Positions 19,137-28,638 of a DNA stretch of 56,472 nucleotides are shown here, in pieces; the stretch's first letter is position 1; each line of letters starts with the position of its first letter. Position numbers and translations under genes: made by a program. The notes under the pieces are model-generated. The model made no database searches. It was given only the letters and a program-made list of their open reading frames with translations, and was not told the DNA's origin. The stretch spans positions 1 through 56,472 of the forward strand of contig JALCCG010000142.1 in NCBI GenBank assembly GCA_023212695.1, given 5' to 3'. The DNA is from Sporisorium sorghi (taxonomy: Eukaryota; Basidiomycota; Ustilaginomycetes; Ustilaginales; Ustilaginaceae).

Positions 19137-20852
19137 ATGAAAAAAGATACGCCCTCCTCACCCAGCAGCCCTTCCTTGCTGCGACGCCTCAGCCAATTCG
19201 TTCAGCCCGGACAATCATCGACGGCGGCATTCCAGCCGAGATTCAAGGGCTCCACTGACTCGCCCTCTACACCCACGGCGACGCTTCCGAGCCACGATGC
19301 TAGCAGCGTCAAGTCGCTCTGGCTCGACTGCGACCCTGGTCACGACGATGCGATGGCGTTGCTCATGGCGGTCCACCATCCCAGTCTGGAGCTGTTGGGA
19401 GTCTCGACCGTAGCGGGCAACGCCGGTGGACGCGACACGTTCCTCAATGCAGTGCGTCTCATGGCGCTGTACCGAGCGGATACCTCGATTCCAGTCATTC
19501 GCGGCTCGGACTGTCCGCTCGTCAAGGACGTCAAGGTGGACGTCGGCATCCATGGTCAAGGAGGATTGGGCGGTGTGCAGGGTCTGCCGTCTCTTTCATC
19601 GCCGCTATGCCAACCTTGGCTGCAGCCTGCGCATCCCAAGACGAGCTCACCGACAACGGGACCCGAGCCCTCGCTGTTCCTATACACGCTTTCGACCATC
19701 CTCACGGAGCGCCTCAACACGGGCAAGCCGCCCATCCACCTCGCCGTCACTGGTCCCATGACCAATGTGGCGCTCTTCATCCGATGCTATCCACACCTCA
19801 TCAAGGGAATCGAGCAGATCGTGCTCATGGGCGGCGCTGCTGGCGTAAGAGGCAATCGAGGCCCGCTCGCCGAATTCAACATCCTGAACGACCCCGAAGC
19901 GGCTGCCATCGTGTTCAACACCGACATCAAGGTGGTCATGGCCGGTCTGAATGTCACGCATCAGGCCATCTTTACCGCTGAACTGCACGACCGCCTCCTG
20001 TCCGGCGGAGTGCGAACTGCTTCTTCGCGCAGGCACTCGAAGGCTGCCTTGAGTCCCATCTCGCCGACCCAGTCGCCCGGTGCTTCGCCCTTGGCACCCT
20101 CCTCTGAACTTTCTTCATCTGCCCAGGCCGGACCTAGCGATCTCAAGCGGATGCTGAGCTCGACGCTCACCTTCTTCGCCAAGACGTACGCGTCCGAGTT
20201 TGGCTTCACGCGCGGCCCGCCAGTGCACGACATGCTCGCCATCGCCTATATCATCGACCCGACGCTCTTCTACCGTCGCGTGCCTTCTCCTGGAGATGTG
20301 CCCAACGCGGCCATGTACGATGCCGACCCGCACAGCAACAAGGACGTGCACACAGCGGCTTACTCGGCGAGGTCGAGCAAGACACGTAGTGTGCAGGACG
20401 GCAACTCGCTCGGTCTTGTCGGTGGAAGCAGTGGCGAGGCAAGCGACGTCTCGGACGCGACGCCGAGCTCGGCCGATGCAGCGACGCCGTTGCAGGGCAC
20501 GCCTCCGAAGCGGTACCGTGTGGATGTCGAGTGTAATGATGGTCTGGCGTGCGGCGCAACCGTCGTCGACTTTTGGGGCGACCACGTCGAACACGAGGGT
20601 TGGGGCAAGGGCGGTAGGAACGTCGAGGTGCTTGAGAACCTCGATTGCCCGCGCATGTGGGATATCTTCTTTCATGTGGTGGACCGAGCGGAAGCGCACA
20701 TTGCCAACTGTGATCCCGTTCGCGATGCGGCTGCGACGGCGCAGGACGCTGCCGATACTCAGCTTGGTCCCAGCTCGCCTTCTAGATCGCCTACCAAGGC
20801 TTTTGCTACCATGCGCCTGGACGGCGACTCCGCTGCCAACAACGCAAACTAG
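19137..20852 (+). CDS. URH1: Inosine-uridine preferring nucleoside hydrolase (571 aa)
   Basis: The enzyme splits ribonucleosides to base and ribose in salvage. The N-terminal calcium motif DCDPGHDD is at residues 64-71. It is followed by STVAGNAGG, the HGQGGLGG motif, the core VTGPMTNVALF...IVLMGGAAG...AEFNILNDPEAA, and the C-terminal active-site PPVHDMLAIAY. All metal and ribose-binding motifs appear intact. The protein is much longer than the usual 310-340 residues. It has a Ser-rich N-terminal extension of ~60 residues and two Ser-rich insertions (residues ~290-340 and ~400-455). It has no signal peptide and is probably cytosolic. Single exon. It converges on the S1/P1 nuclease gene with a 99-bp gap, which hints at a shared salvage theme. 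Confidence 0.92.
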   Translation: MKKDTPSSPSSPSLLRRLSQFVQPGQSSTAAFQPRFKGSTDSPSTPTATLPSHDASSVKSLWLDCDPGHDDAMALLMAVHHPSLELLGVSTVAGNAGGRDTFLNAVRLMALYRADTSIPVIRGSDCPLVKDVKVDVGIHGQGGLGGVQGLPSLSSPLCQPWLQPAHPKTSSPTTGPEPSLFLYTLSTILTERLNTGKPPIHLAVTGPMTNVALFIRCYPHLIKGIEQIVLMGGAAGVRGNRGPLAEFNILNDPEAAAIVFNTDIKVVMAGLNVTHQAIFTAELHDRLLSGGVRTASSRRHSKAALSPISPTQSPGASPLAPSSELSSSAQAGPSDLKRMLSSTLTFFAKTYASEFGFTRGPPVHDMLAIAYIIDPTLFYRRVPSPGDVPNAAMYDADPHSNKDVHTAAYSARSSKTRSVQDGNSLGLVGGSSGEASDVSDATPSSADAATPLQGTPPKRYRVDVECNDGLACGATVVDFWGDHVEHEGWGKGGRNVEVLENLDCPRMWDIFFHVVDRAEAHIANCDPVRDAAATAQDAADTQLGPSSPSRSPTKAFATMRLDGDSAANNAN

Positions 20853-20951
20853 ATGCGGCATGTAGATTCGTTCAACAGACCAGCCACTCAATCTCAAAAC
20901 TTTCATCCATTGATCCTTGACGACTCGAAACAGAAACACAGTGACCCCGAC

Positions 20952-22181
20952 TCACGCTGACCATGATGCATCTGCATCGGCGGGGAGAAGCAGCGTGTTG
21001 AGCACCGCAGCGAGGCGCACACCTGCCTTGGCCAGCTGCTTGAGGACGATCTTGTCCCTGTTGTCAGAATGATGTAGGGTCAGCTTCATGTGCTTTGGTG
21101 GGCATTGCGACTCTGAAAGCTAAACTTACCTTTCGATGCGGCCAACGTACTCGGGCAGGTCTAGCTCAGGCTCGGTTGGTGGTGTCGGCGAAGGTTGAGC
21201 TTGTGCTGCGCTCGCCGGATCCGTCGGCTCCCATGCTGGAACTGGTGGGGCAAATGCGTACTCGCAGACGAGAGAGTGCATGGGCTGAGTCCATTCGTAA
21301 GGGCAGATCGGAAGATCCGTGTCGTCCACTCGACGAGGGTCCTCGACCATGGACGAAAAGGCGAGCTGTCCCTCTCCATCCTGCATGAGCGCATCCAGTC
21401 CCGAGCCCTTCTGCTGACATGCAGGCCAGCCTTGCGACTCGTTCTTCCACCACGATTCGTCGGTCTCTCCGCGCAGCATCGGCTGACCGAGACCCTCTTT
21501 CAGGATGAATCGCACCAACGAATCGTATCGTGCACCCACGAGCGCGCTCTCGATGCGACCAGACGGCAAGCGCGTAGTATAATTCCCAAGCTCCCGAATC
21601 TGCTTATCTATGAGCAGCGTGTCCCACACCGTATGCAGCCGCGCTTTCCTCCCCTCAAAGTGCACCCACACATCGTTGCCCCCGCGCGCGCGCCCCGTCA
21701 GATGAAGTGGCTGATGCGCATCGCCAAACAGATGCACCATGAATCGCAGCGCCATGTCGCGCTCCCATCCGTTCTCCGTCACCACGCGCGAGGTGTAGTT
21801 GACCAGCGCCGTTAGAACGTTGTCTTGCGACGTCCAGCCGGTTTCTCCATACAAGCAGTGCCTGGGAGGATGGTCGTCCACGGGGTTCACATAGTGTAGC
21901 TGTCCACTCCAGGGATAGCGCGAGCGGATCGTGTCGGGCCAGCCGGCGAGCACGGCGAGATGGCAGTGCGTGTGCGGCTGATCCGTCAATGTGGCTGGCC
22001 AGTGCGAAGGGTAGCGAGTAAAGTTGGGCAAGATGGCGCAGAGCTGCTCTCGCACCGTGGGATGCAGCTGCGTCTGCGCAATCGTCGCTACGACCTGATG
22101 TCCTGCAATTCCCCAGCCGGAAACGTTGGGGAGCAGACACAGCACGGCTGCAGCGACGAGTTGCCAGCCTCTGAGAGTCAT
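20952..22181 (-). CDS. Secreted S1/P1-type nuclease (385 aa, 2 exons)
   Basis: Zinc-dependent single-strand nuclease and 3'-nucleotidase of the S1/P1 family. Exons are 21130-22181 and 20952-21057; the 72-nt intron has a GTAAGT donor and CAG acceptor. The signal peptide is residues 1-22. The mature chain starts with Trp23, which in P1 nuclease binds zinc through its free amino end. The other ligands are all in place: H28, D83, H96, H150, D154, H160, H183 and D187 (HLFGDAHQPLH and HTVWD motifs). Several N-glycan sites are visible. The second exon supplies the family's C-terminal helix (VLKQLAKAGVRLAAVLN). An upstream in-frame ATG exists, but 22181 gives the clean signal peptide and is preferred. 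Confidence 0.94.
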
Positions 22182-22573
22182 CACTGTGACAATAGAGATG
22201 CAGAGGATTGCTGCGCAAAGTGGGCGAGGCGTAGTCCGTCTAGAAAGGTGGTGGGTGATTTCATAGAGAGAGAGTGAGTGATTGCTGCGCATTGTGTGGC
22301 TAAAATCAAGGGTCCAGTCACACGCTCTGTCTGGCTGTGAGATCCCCAAGACAAGCGTGCACACGCGTGTCTGCTCCCTTTTCGGCACAGCCGAGCTGTC
22401 ACTCGCAACTTTCTGAGCTCCGCAAGAATGTGGAGCAGAAAATGACGACTTGATGAAAGCTACAAAAAGCGTTGGCTCCCTTTGAACCGTCACTTGCCGA
22501 CCTCCCACCTCTTCCTGCTCAGCACTTGAGGCCGCAACCAGCGACACTCAAGACGTACAGACTCTGCACCAGG
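22182..22573. promoter_or_regulatory. Divergent promoter, nuclease / LRR protein
   Basis: 392 bp between two divergent starts. Nothing specific is recognised. The frame of the LRR gene stays open upstream to 22472, but only non-ATG codons occur there. Confidence 0.4.
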
Positions 22574-24430
22574 ATGAGCACCTGGGACGTTGACGACGAG
22601 TCGATAGGGTCTCAAGAAGCAACGTCCCCGGCACACCGCCCACGCCTCGCCTATGGGACGCTCCGAATGCCAGAGGGCGACGAGCTGGTTTCGACCGCGA
22701 CAGTCATCGAGGCGATCAAGTCGGCTCGGGATCGCTATCACATCCTTTGTCTCCAGCATGCCGACCTCGGCGATGCACGGACCCGGACGATTTTACGGGA
22801 GCTGCGCACCCCGTCCACCGAATCCGAGCAGGACGAGGATGCGGCTGCGGGGTCTATTGAACGCGAAGGCCAGGACGCAACCCACGGTGAATGGATCCGA
22901 CTACTCCCACCTCAGCACACCGTTTTAAAGTGGTGGAATAGCCCAAATCTCCATGGCATTCGAACCATCCAACTTGGTGACAACGATCTTACTTCCGACT
23001 GCATACCGGCGATTTGCAACCTCTTGGCGGGCAATCTGACTCTCTACGAACTTGATCTCAGGTCAAACAGGATCGACAACAGCAACGGTGCCCTCGTAAA
23101 TCTGGCCAAAGCTGTAGGGCAATCTGGCCTGCGATGTTTGTCCTTGTCCAACAACCCGATCTGCTTGGAGTCTCTCGCTGCCTTCTTCGACTCGATCCCG
23201 GCTAATGGTACAGCGCTAGAACGGCTCCAGCTTTCCTCGCTGCTGGCCGACCTCACCATAAGTGCCGAATCGCTCAGTCGACAGGCTGCACTGGCTGCGA
23301 CTTCTATCGGAGACTTTATCAGTGATTCTCGACGTTGCCGAAGCTTGTCCGTTCTGTTTCTCAACGGAAACAACTTTGGCATTCGAGGCCTCCGTATCAT
23401 ACTTTCTGCCGTCCTTGGCAGTGGATGTTGCGCTGATGAATCGATCTCTCGAGAAGTCCCGGCGATGCTTGCAGAGCTGCGAAGGGAAACGTTCTTTCAA
23501 ACGATCTTCAGGGCACGGTCGCGCGGTCCAAACAGCTGCCTAGACATCCTGTTCCTTGATGGGGATCTAGATCTGGATGGTGAATGGCTCACGATGGATC
23601 CACAGGAAGATGTTGAGAGGCTTGCCACCATCAAACGGCGGTATGCCTCGATACCTCTACAAGACATCGAGGCGATCGTGTCGTTCTTGCGCGATCGAGC
23701 ACGAAAGCAGCGACTGCAAGGAAACGGGGACACGGACGATGAAGCCCCAATCGAAGTGGCACGCCACCTGGCGACCCTCGGCGTTACGATGGATGAATGG
23801 CAGGCTGAATTCCAGGAAGCCTTCCTGATTGTTTCCGTCCCGAACCCGAAAAATTGGAGGGAGGTGCTGAAGAGGCATTCCTGGAGGAAACGTCTTGCGG
23901 GCAGGCAGTGTCTCGTCGCTGCTGAGGCCGTCCTGGCTGCGGCCAGAACCTTGGGTTGTCGCGCAAGGAGACGAATGGACGCATCGATGACAGAGGCATC
24001 AGGAGTAAGTCGCGCTTCGGCTGGCTTCCCTAGATTCCTGGACCTGCCTCCTGAGCTCCGACTTCACGTCTTGCGCCAGCTTGATGACACGGCGATTCTC
24101 TCTGCACGGCAGTTCAGCAACGTGATCAGCTTCGCCTGCGAGCCCAGCACGATCGGTTACGGAGAAACTTGGTACAACTGGTCCAACATCCTTGATGAGG
24201 GTGTTGATGCAATCCACGACGCAGAGTTCAGCTCGTCTGCGACGCTTCCGGCGCGGCCATGGTCGTGGGCCGAGTGTTTCGCGCTTCGCGCACCTCCTCG
24301 GGACTGGGAAGCTGACGAGCTTGATGCAAATGACGACGACTGGATCAATCGAAATCAATTTACTTACCGACAAGCATCCCGGTGGGCATTCCTTGAATCC
24401 ACTCAGACGCACAGAGTCGAGCCGGAGTGA
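22574..24430 (+). CDS. Leucine-rich repeat protein with C-terminal F-box-like segment (618 aa)
   Basis: Residues ~125-300 carry ribonuclease-inhibitor-type leucine-rich repeats (IRTIQLGDNDL, LYELDLRSNRI, LRCLSLSNNPI, SLSVLFLNGNNF). A central helical part follows. Near residue 485 comes FPRFLDLPPELRLHVLRQLDD, which resembles the start of an F-box. Proteins with LRRs and an F-box usually serve as substrate receptors of SCF ubiquitin ligases, but the F-box is normally at the N-terminus. The order here is unusual and the F-box call is tentative. The start is the first in-frame ATG (MSTWDVDDE). Single exon; one GTAAGT inside (24007-24012) has no suitable acceptor. Ends 144 bp from the convergent ATP20 gene. 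Probably lineage-restricted. Confidence 0.72.
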   Translation: MSTWDVDDESIGSQEATSPAHRPRLAYGTLRMPEGDELVSTATVIEAIKSARDRYHILCLQHADLGDARTRTILRELRTPSTESEQDEDAAAGSIEREGQDATHGEWIRLLPPQHTVLKWWNSPNLHGIRTIQLGDNDLTSDCIPAICNLLAGNLTLYELDLRSNRIDNSNGALVNLAKAVGQSGLRCLSLSNNPICLESLAAFFDSIPANGTALERLQLSSLLADLTISAESLSRQAALAATSIGDFISDSRRCRSLSVLFLNGNNFGIRGLRIILSAVLGSGCCADESISREVPAMLAELRRETFFQTIFRARSRGPNSCLDILFLDGDLDLDGEWLTMDPQEDVERLATIKRRYASIPLQDIEAIVSFLRDRARKQRLQGNGDTDDEAPIEVARHLATLGVTMDEWQAEFQEAFLIVSVPNPKNWREVLKRHSWRKRLAGRQCLVAAEAVLAAARTLGCRARRRMDASMTEASGVSRASAGFPRFLDLPPELRLHVLRQLDDTAILSARQFSNVISFACEPSTIGYGETWYNWSNILDEGVDAIHDAEFSSSATLPARPWSWAECFALRAPPRDWEADELDANDDDWINRNQFTYRQASRWAFLESTQTHRVEPE

Positions 24431-24574
24431 CGCGCCCTCGCAAGTTGCTAGCACCGAGTCGAGACACACATCATCCGTAGCAAGAATCCACAGCATGCTT
24501 GACAGTATCGAAGAACTTTTCGAGATTGGCACAATCCCGAATGGTGAGTGAACATAGATGTTTGGCAATGCAAT

Positions 24575-25289
24575 CTAGTGAGCAGCGTGCGCATGCTTGG
24601 AAGTGTCGAGCTTGTAGCCAACCAGCGATCTGCGGCCGATCATCTCGCCGATGGTGAAGATGCCGTAGGCCTCGACGGCGTAGATGCCGACGCGCTTCCA
24701 GTCGCCCTTGGTAAGCAGCTGGGTCCAGAAGGATGCGTCGGATGCCTTGGCCCAGAGCTGGCGGTAGGCGGAGGTGATGGTGTGGAGCGAGGTGGGCGGG
24801 GCGAGTGCCTCGGCGACGTAGACCTGCTTGGCGATCGAGCCGGCGACGGAGAGGTTGTACTTGATGGGCTCCGAGTAGCCTGCAAAGATCCAACAGAGGC
24901 AAGTAGATGTGTCAGTCAGCATCATGCAAAGTAGCGAAGTGGATGTGGCGCAGCGACTGCGAAAGCCTAGCTTGTCGAGCAGCGTCCGAGATGCGACAGC
25001 AGCGCCTTGACAAGCGTGCACGGTGGCCACATCAACCCAAAACGCCCTCCCGACAAAATCGCATTCACCGGCACTCCGCCACACTCTGCTGCTCGTTTTC
25101 GAACCTACCTCCAAGCAAGCCCTCAACGCGCTTGACAACAGGTCCACCGAGCTCCTGCGCCTTCTTGGTAATATCGTTGATGGCCGACGAAGCCTTCTCG
25201 GGCGCAGCGGCGCGCGTGGTCGAAGTCGACGAAAACTGGCGGCCCTGGCGGGCGAGAGCACGGACTGCTGATGACCTTGCAAAGACCAT
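24575..25289 (-). CDS. ATP20: Mitochondrial ATP synthase subunit g (161 aa, 2 exons)
   Basis: Subunit g belongs to the membrane part of F1Fo ATP synthase and helps dimerise the enzyme in the inner membrane. Exons are 25109-25289 and 24575-24879, with a 229-nt intron (GTAGGT donor, TTTGCAG acceptor). The join codes GLLGGYSEPIKYN in frame. The first ~30 residues are basic, Ser-rich and acid-free, as in a mitochondrial presequence. The C-terminal half carries the family features AKQVYVAEALAPP and the membrane segment GIFTIGEMIGRRSLVGYK with its GxxxG-like face. The long His/Ala-rich end (HAHAAH) is extra compared with yeast. Divergent from the myosin light-chain gene. Confidence 0.93.
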
Positions 25290-26011
25290 TGTGAACGATT
25301 TTGGACCGAAGATTTGTGGAGTGTGAGAGAAGAGAGAAGTGTGGATGGCGACGACGACGATGAGAAGATGCAGTGGGGTTTGTGATTTCGGTCAATTCGA
25401 ACCGGCTCGAGGCAGCAGCGGCAGCAGTTGAGTCTGTGTCTAGAGAGGCGAATTGCCTCGCTCGGACGGCACCACTTTCTTCTCAAATTTTAGTCGAGCT
25501 CGACGGATCCGACAATGCGAAAAGATCAGCGCGGCACCCTACCCTGCGCCGTATCGGGCTCACCCGGGCGTGAGAAATCCCTTTTTTATAGGTTGTGAGA
25601 CCGTCAGTCTGCACATAAGATGCCAAATTTCATAAGGTCACGTGTAGGACGCTGCAGCCTCCGCGCTTTCACTGCGCACTCACAAAAAGGTGACAGCGAG
25701 GGAAAAGGGGCTTGAGAGCATGCAAGAGCGCGTCGTTGAAAAAAAAAAAAAAAAAAAAAAAAAGTGTTGGTCTGCCTGCTGAACAGGGGGCGGATTCCCA
25801 CTCGAGCCCCTTTTTTTTGAGAGAGAAGCAAGCAAGAATAGAGCTGCTGCTGCTGCTGGTGAGACACCACCCAAACCAACACGCAGCGCAGCGCAGGCAC
25901 GCACAGCCAGCCTGAGCCTCACACGGTGGAGTTGAAACCCTCTGCTCGCCATCCAACGTTTCCATCACGACCACCACCTTCGCATCTATCGAAAAACCAC
26001 ATCTTCTCACA
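25290..26011. promoter_or_regulatory. Divergent promoter region ATP20 / MLC1 with A25 tract
   Basis: 722 bp between the two starts. It contains an A25 tract at 25739-25763 and a CTG-rich stretch at about 25844-25858. No gene recognised. Confidence 0.55.
25739..25763. repeat. Poly(A) tract, A25
   Basis: Twenty-five A residues between divergent promoters, 249-273 nt upstream of the myosin light-chain ATG. Confidence 0.95.
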
Positions 26012-26603
26012 ATGGTGCGTCTCTCGCCACGCTTACCCTTCTCCCCCAAATCCCCTAAGAAGGCAGCGATACTCACCTAACCCTTCCTCATCTCTCATCC
26101 GCAGTCTGACGCCGAGTACAAAGAAGCCTTTGCGCTGTTCGACAAAAAGGGCACGGGCACCATCGCGCGCGAGTCGCTCGGCGACCTCCTCCGCGCTCTT
26201 GGCCAGAACCCCACCCAGGCCGAAGTCGCCGACCTCGCAAACGCCGCACCCAAGGAGATCGACTACGCGTCGTTCCTCAACATCCTCAACAGGCCCAATG
26301 GATTCAAGCCAGCGGGCACGCCGGAGGAGTTCATCCGCGGATTCCAGGTTTTCGACAAGGACGGCAACGGGTTTATCGGCGCCGGCGAGTTGAGATACGT
26401 GCTGACGAGCTTGGGCGAGAAGCTTAGCGATGATGAGATGGACGAGCTGCTCAAGGGGGTCCAGGTTCATCCGTAAGTAGCAGTTGTGCGGTGGGAAAGG
26501 TGAAGTGGCTGTTAATGCTGACGTCTTCTTTGCTTCGATACGATGATACAGCGACGGCAACATTCACTACGAGTCGTTCGTCCGCCAGATCCTCAGCCAG
26601 TAG
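26012..26603 (+). CDS. MLC1: Myosin II essential light chain, Cdc4/Mlc1 type (140 aa, 3 exons)
   Basis: This EF-hand protein binds the IQ motif of type II and V myosins and is needed for the cytokinetic ring. Exons are 26012-26014 (the ATG alone), 26105-26472 and 26552-26603. Introns of 90 and 79 nt have GTGCGT and GTAAGT donors. The spliced chain starts [19 protein letters not shown] and contains the light-chain hallmarks [10 protein letters not shown] and [25 protein letters not shown], very close to fission yeast Cdc4. The first EF-hand is degenerate. The third (D85[11 protein letters not shown]96) keeps every canonical calcium ligand position. A calmodulin assignment is excluded by length, the two-residue-shorter loops and these motifs. 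Confidence 0.94.
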
Positions 26604-27413
26604 AGCTTTCGTCTGCAATTCGTAATCCTGCAACTTTGATTCTCTCGTGCTATCCAGAGCAACCGTGCCTCCCTCCAGCCCTCTATGCAAGACATATACA
26701 CATTCGGTAGAGCGTCAGGCACCTCCTTGGTGCGTCGCAGTCTTGCAGCAAGGCCCAGTGCAGCTGGATGTCACGGCCATGCTTTTTTTTTTTTNNNNNN
26801 NNNNNNNNNNNNNNNNNNNNNNNNNNNNNNNNNNNNNNNNNNNNNNNNNNNNNNNNNNNNNNNNNNNNNNNNNNNNNNNNNNNNNNNNNNNNNCTTTTTT
26901 TTTTTTGTCACGCACCTCTTTTTCCTTTGCTTCTCTCTTCCGTCGTGTCTACACACTGTATCAACTTCTTTCTCCTCGGCCACATTGCGCGAATACCACT
27001 TGTTTGACCCGCTCAGCACTGCGATCGATGGTGTAGAAGAGATGGATGCGAGCTTCAGTTGGAGCGTGTGGTTCGCGAGTGCATTTCAGTCGGAGGAGCG
27101 TTGTCGTGGCGTACAGCCCAGAGAGCCTGCTTGCGGCTTCAATGTGGCATCGAACTGGCTCTCATTCAGAGGCACACAGCTTCTGCATCAACAGCAGCAC
27201 CACCCGCGTCGCTGTTCTTTCAGAGTGGTGTAGAAGCATCACTTTTCCTCGCAAACGGTCATCCACAACTAAGAAACACAGAGAGAACCGAGAACACCAA
27301 CATCATTCCCACCCGCAGAACCCCTACTCCCAGACGCAAGCAAGCTCCCTCCCATCCTCCCGTCCTCTTTTCCTCCCATCCCCTCTTCCGCTGATCCAAT
27401 TCGCACCCGCACC
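26604..27413. other. Convergent spacer with assembly gap
   Basis: 810 positions between MLC1 (+) and the GRGGAGN-repeat gene (-), including the N gap. Short frames on both sides of the gap are shadows. Nothing else is recognised. Confidence 0.5.
26795..26893. other. Sequence gap of 99 N flanked by T12 on both sides
   Basis: 99 unknown bases sit between T12 (26783-26794) and C-T12 (26894-26906). The scaffold was joined across an unresolved T homopolymer. The true length of the gap is unknown. Confidence 0.98.
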
Positions 27414-28638
27414 TCACACGCCACCAGGTCCGCCGTGCGTGGACGACGAGAACGCCGTGTCCTCCTCAAAGCTGCGGCTCGTCTCGTCGACCTGCGCGAG
27501 CTTGCTCGACTCGGACGCTCTTGGACGCGACTGGGAGCGGTTCTTGGGCGAGTCCTTGCCGTTGCCGCGCGGCTCGCGTGAGCGCGACCTCGACAGCGAC
27601 CTCAGCAGCTGCAAAATGCATAGAAGAACAAAAAGGGTCAGCGCGAGTTGTTCACACGCACGGCAACACGCAGCACAGATCTCGGAAGCGGCAGAGGAGA
27701 TGAGAGGGAGAGTGTGGGGCAGAGAGAAGGCGTTGAGATTTCCAGACGTCGTTTTCGTCCACTTGTGCACAAAAGACATGTTCCACGGCGTGATCGGCTC
27801 GCTCGATCCCACTTTGTTACATGACGACTGAGGAGGGGACTGACAGCAACAGCAACTTCGGATGGTCGTCGGCTGTTCGAAATCTTAGGATCCTATCCGC
27901 TCTCTGCTGCCCATCGAGGTGTAGGGAATTGAGGGTATCGGCCAAGAAACTTCCAGAAGACAACCCTGGAATAAGGAGAGACATGTCGTGGGGTCATCAT
28001 TCATCACTTACACCTGCAACACGGCCACCTCCGCCACCATTCGAGTCGCGGCCACGGCCCCTCTCTTCTTCAGCAGCCGCGATGTTGCCGGCACCACCAC
28101 GACCGGTCAAGTGGACGGCCTTGACGTCGTGCTGGCGGTACTCTTCCTGAAGCTTGTCCTCGCGCGCCTGTGCTTCGGCGGCCTTCTTGCGGTCGAGCGG
28201 GTCGCGCGAGGGCGAACGGACGTTGCCGGCGCCGCCTCGGCCGCTCGAGATCATGTGGTGCGGGAGCGAGGCGGCGGCGACGGTCTCGGGAGGGATGGCG
28301 TTGCCCGAGCGGTCGCGCGAGCGCGAGGGAGAGCGGATGATCTGTTGTTGCAGTCAAAAAGTGGGGATGTGTCAGTGAACGGTTGTCGTCAAAACCGAGT
28401 GTCCATGCGCGCACTCTGTCTCTCCCACTGCGCGCATCCTCCATCCCCGGGTGGTGATGTTGAGCAACCATGCGCGTTGTGTCCTGCACTCTGTGCCTGC
28501 ATGCGCAAGCCCGGAGATCCCATAAATACTCACGTTACCCGCACCACCTCGACCGGTGGCGATGAAAGGGTCACGTCCTCGCTCCTCACCATGCTCCTTC
28601 TGCGAGTGGTGCGTGTGGTGGCCGAGCCCGAGAACCAT
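27414..28638 (-). CDS. PAR32: Par32/DUF3602-like protein with GRGGAGN repeats (209 aa, 3 exons)
   Basis: Exons are 28534-28638, 28012-28341 and 27414-27608 (35, 110 and 65 codons with stop). Both introns are in phase 0 with GTGAGT and GTAAGT donors and CAG acceptors. The protein has three exact GRGGAGN motifs, each preceded by a spacer with RSPSR or HLTG sequences, and ends in a degenerate copy (HGGPGGV). Repeated G-R-G-G-x-G-N motifs define the fungal DUF3602 family that includes budding yeast Par32. Par32 is a rapamycin-sensitive phosphoprotein that restrains ammonium transporters under TORC1/Npr1 control. The chain is Ser/Arg-rich and probably disordered. The family call is firm; whether the yeast function carries over is not known. 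Confidence 0.87.

Noticed and set aside
24001..24040. GTAAGT inside the LRR protein gene followed by a CCCTAG acceptor
   Set aside because: The intron would be about 28 nt, far below the 70-110 nt typical here, and the frame continues through the F-box-like segment without it.
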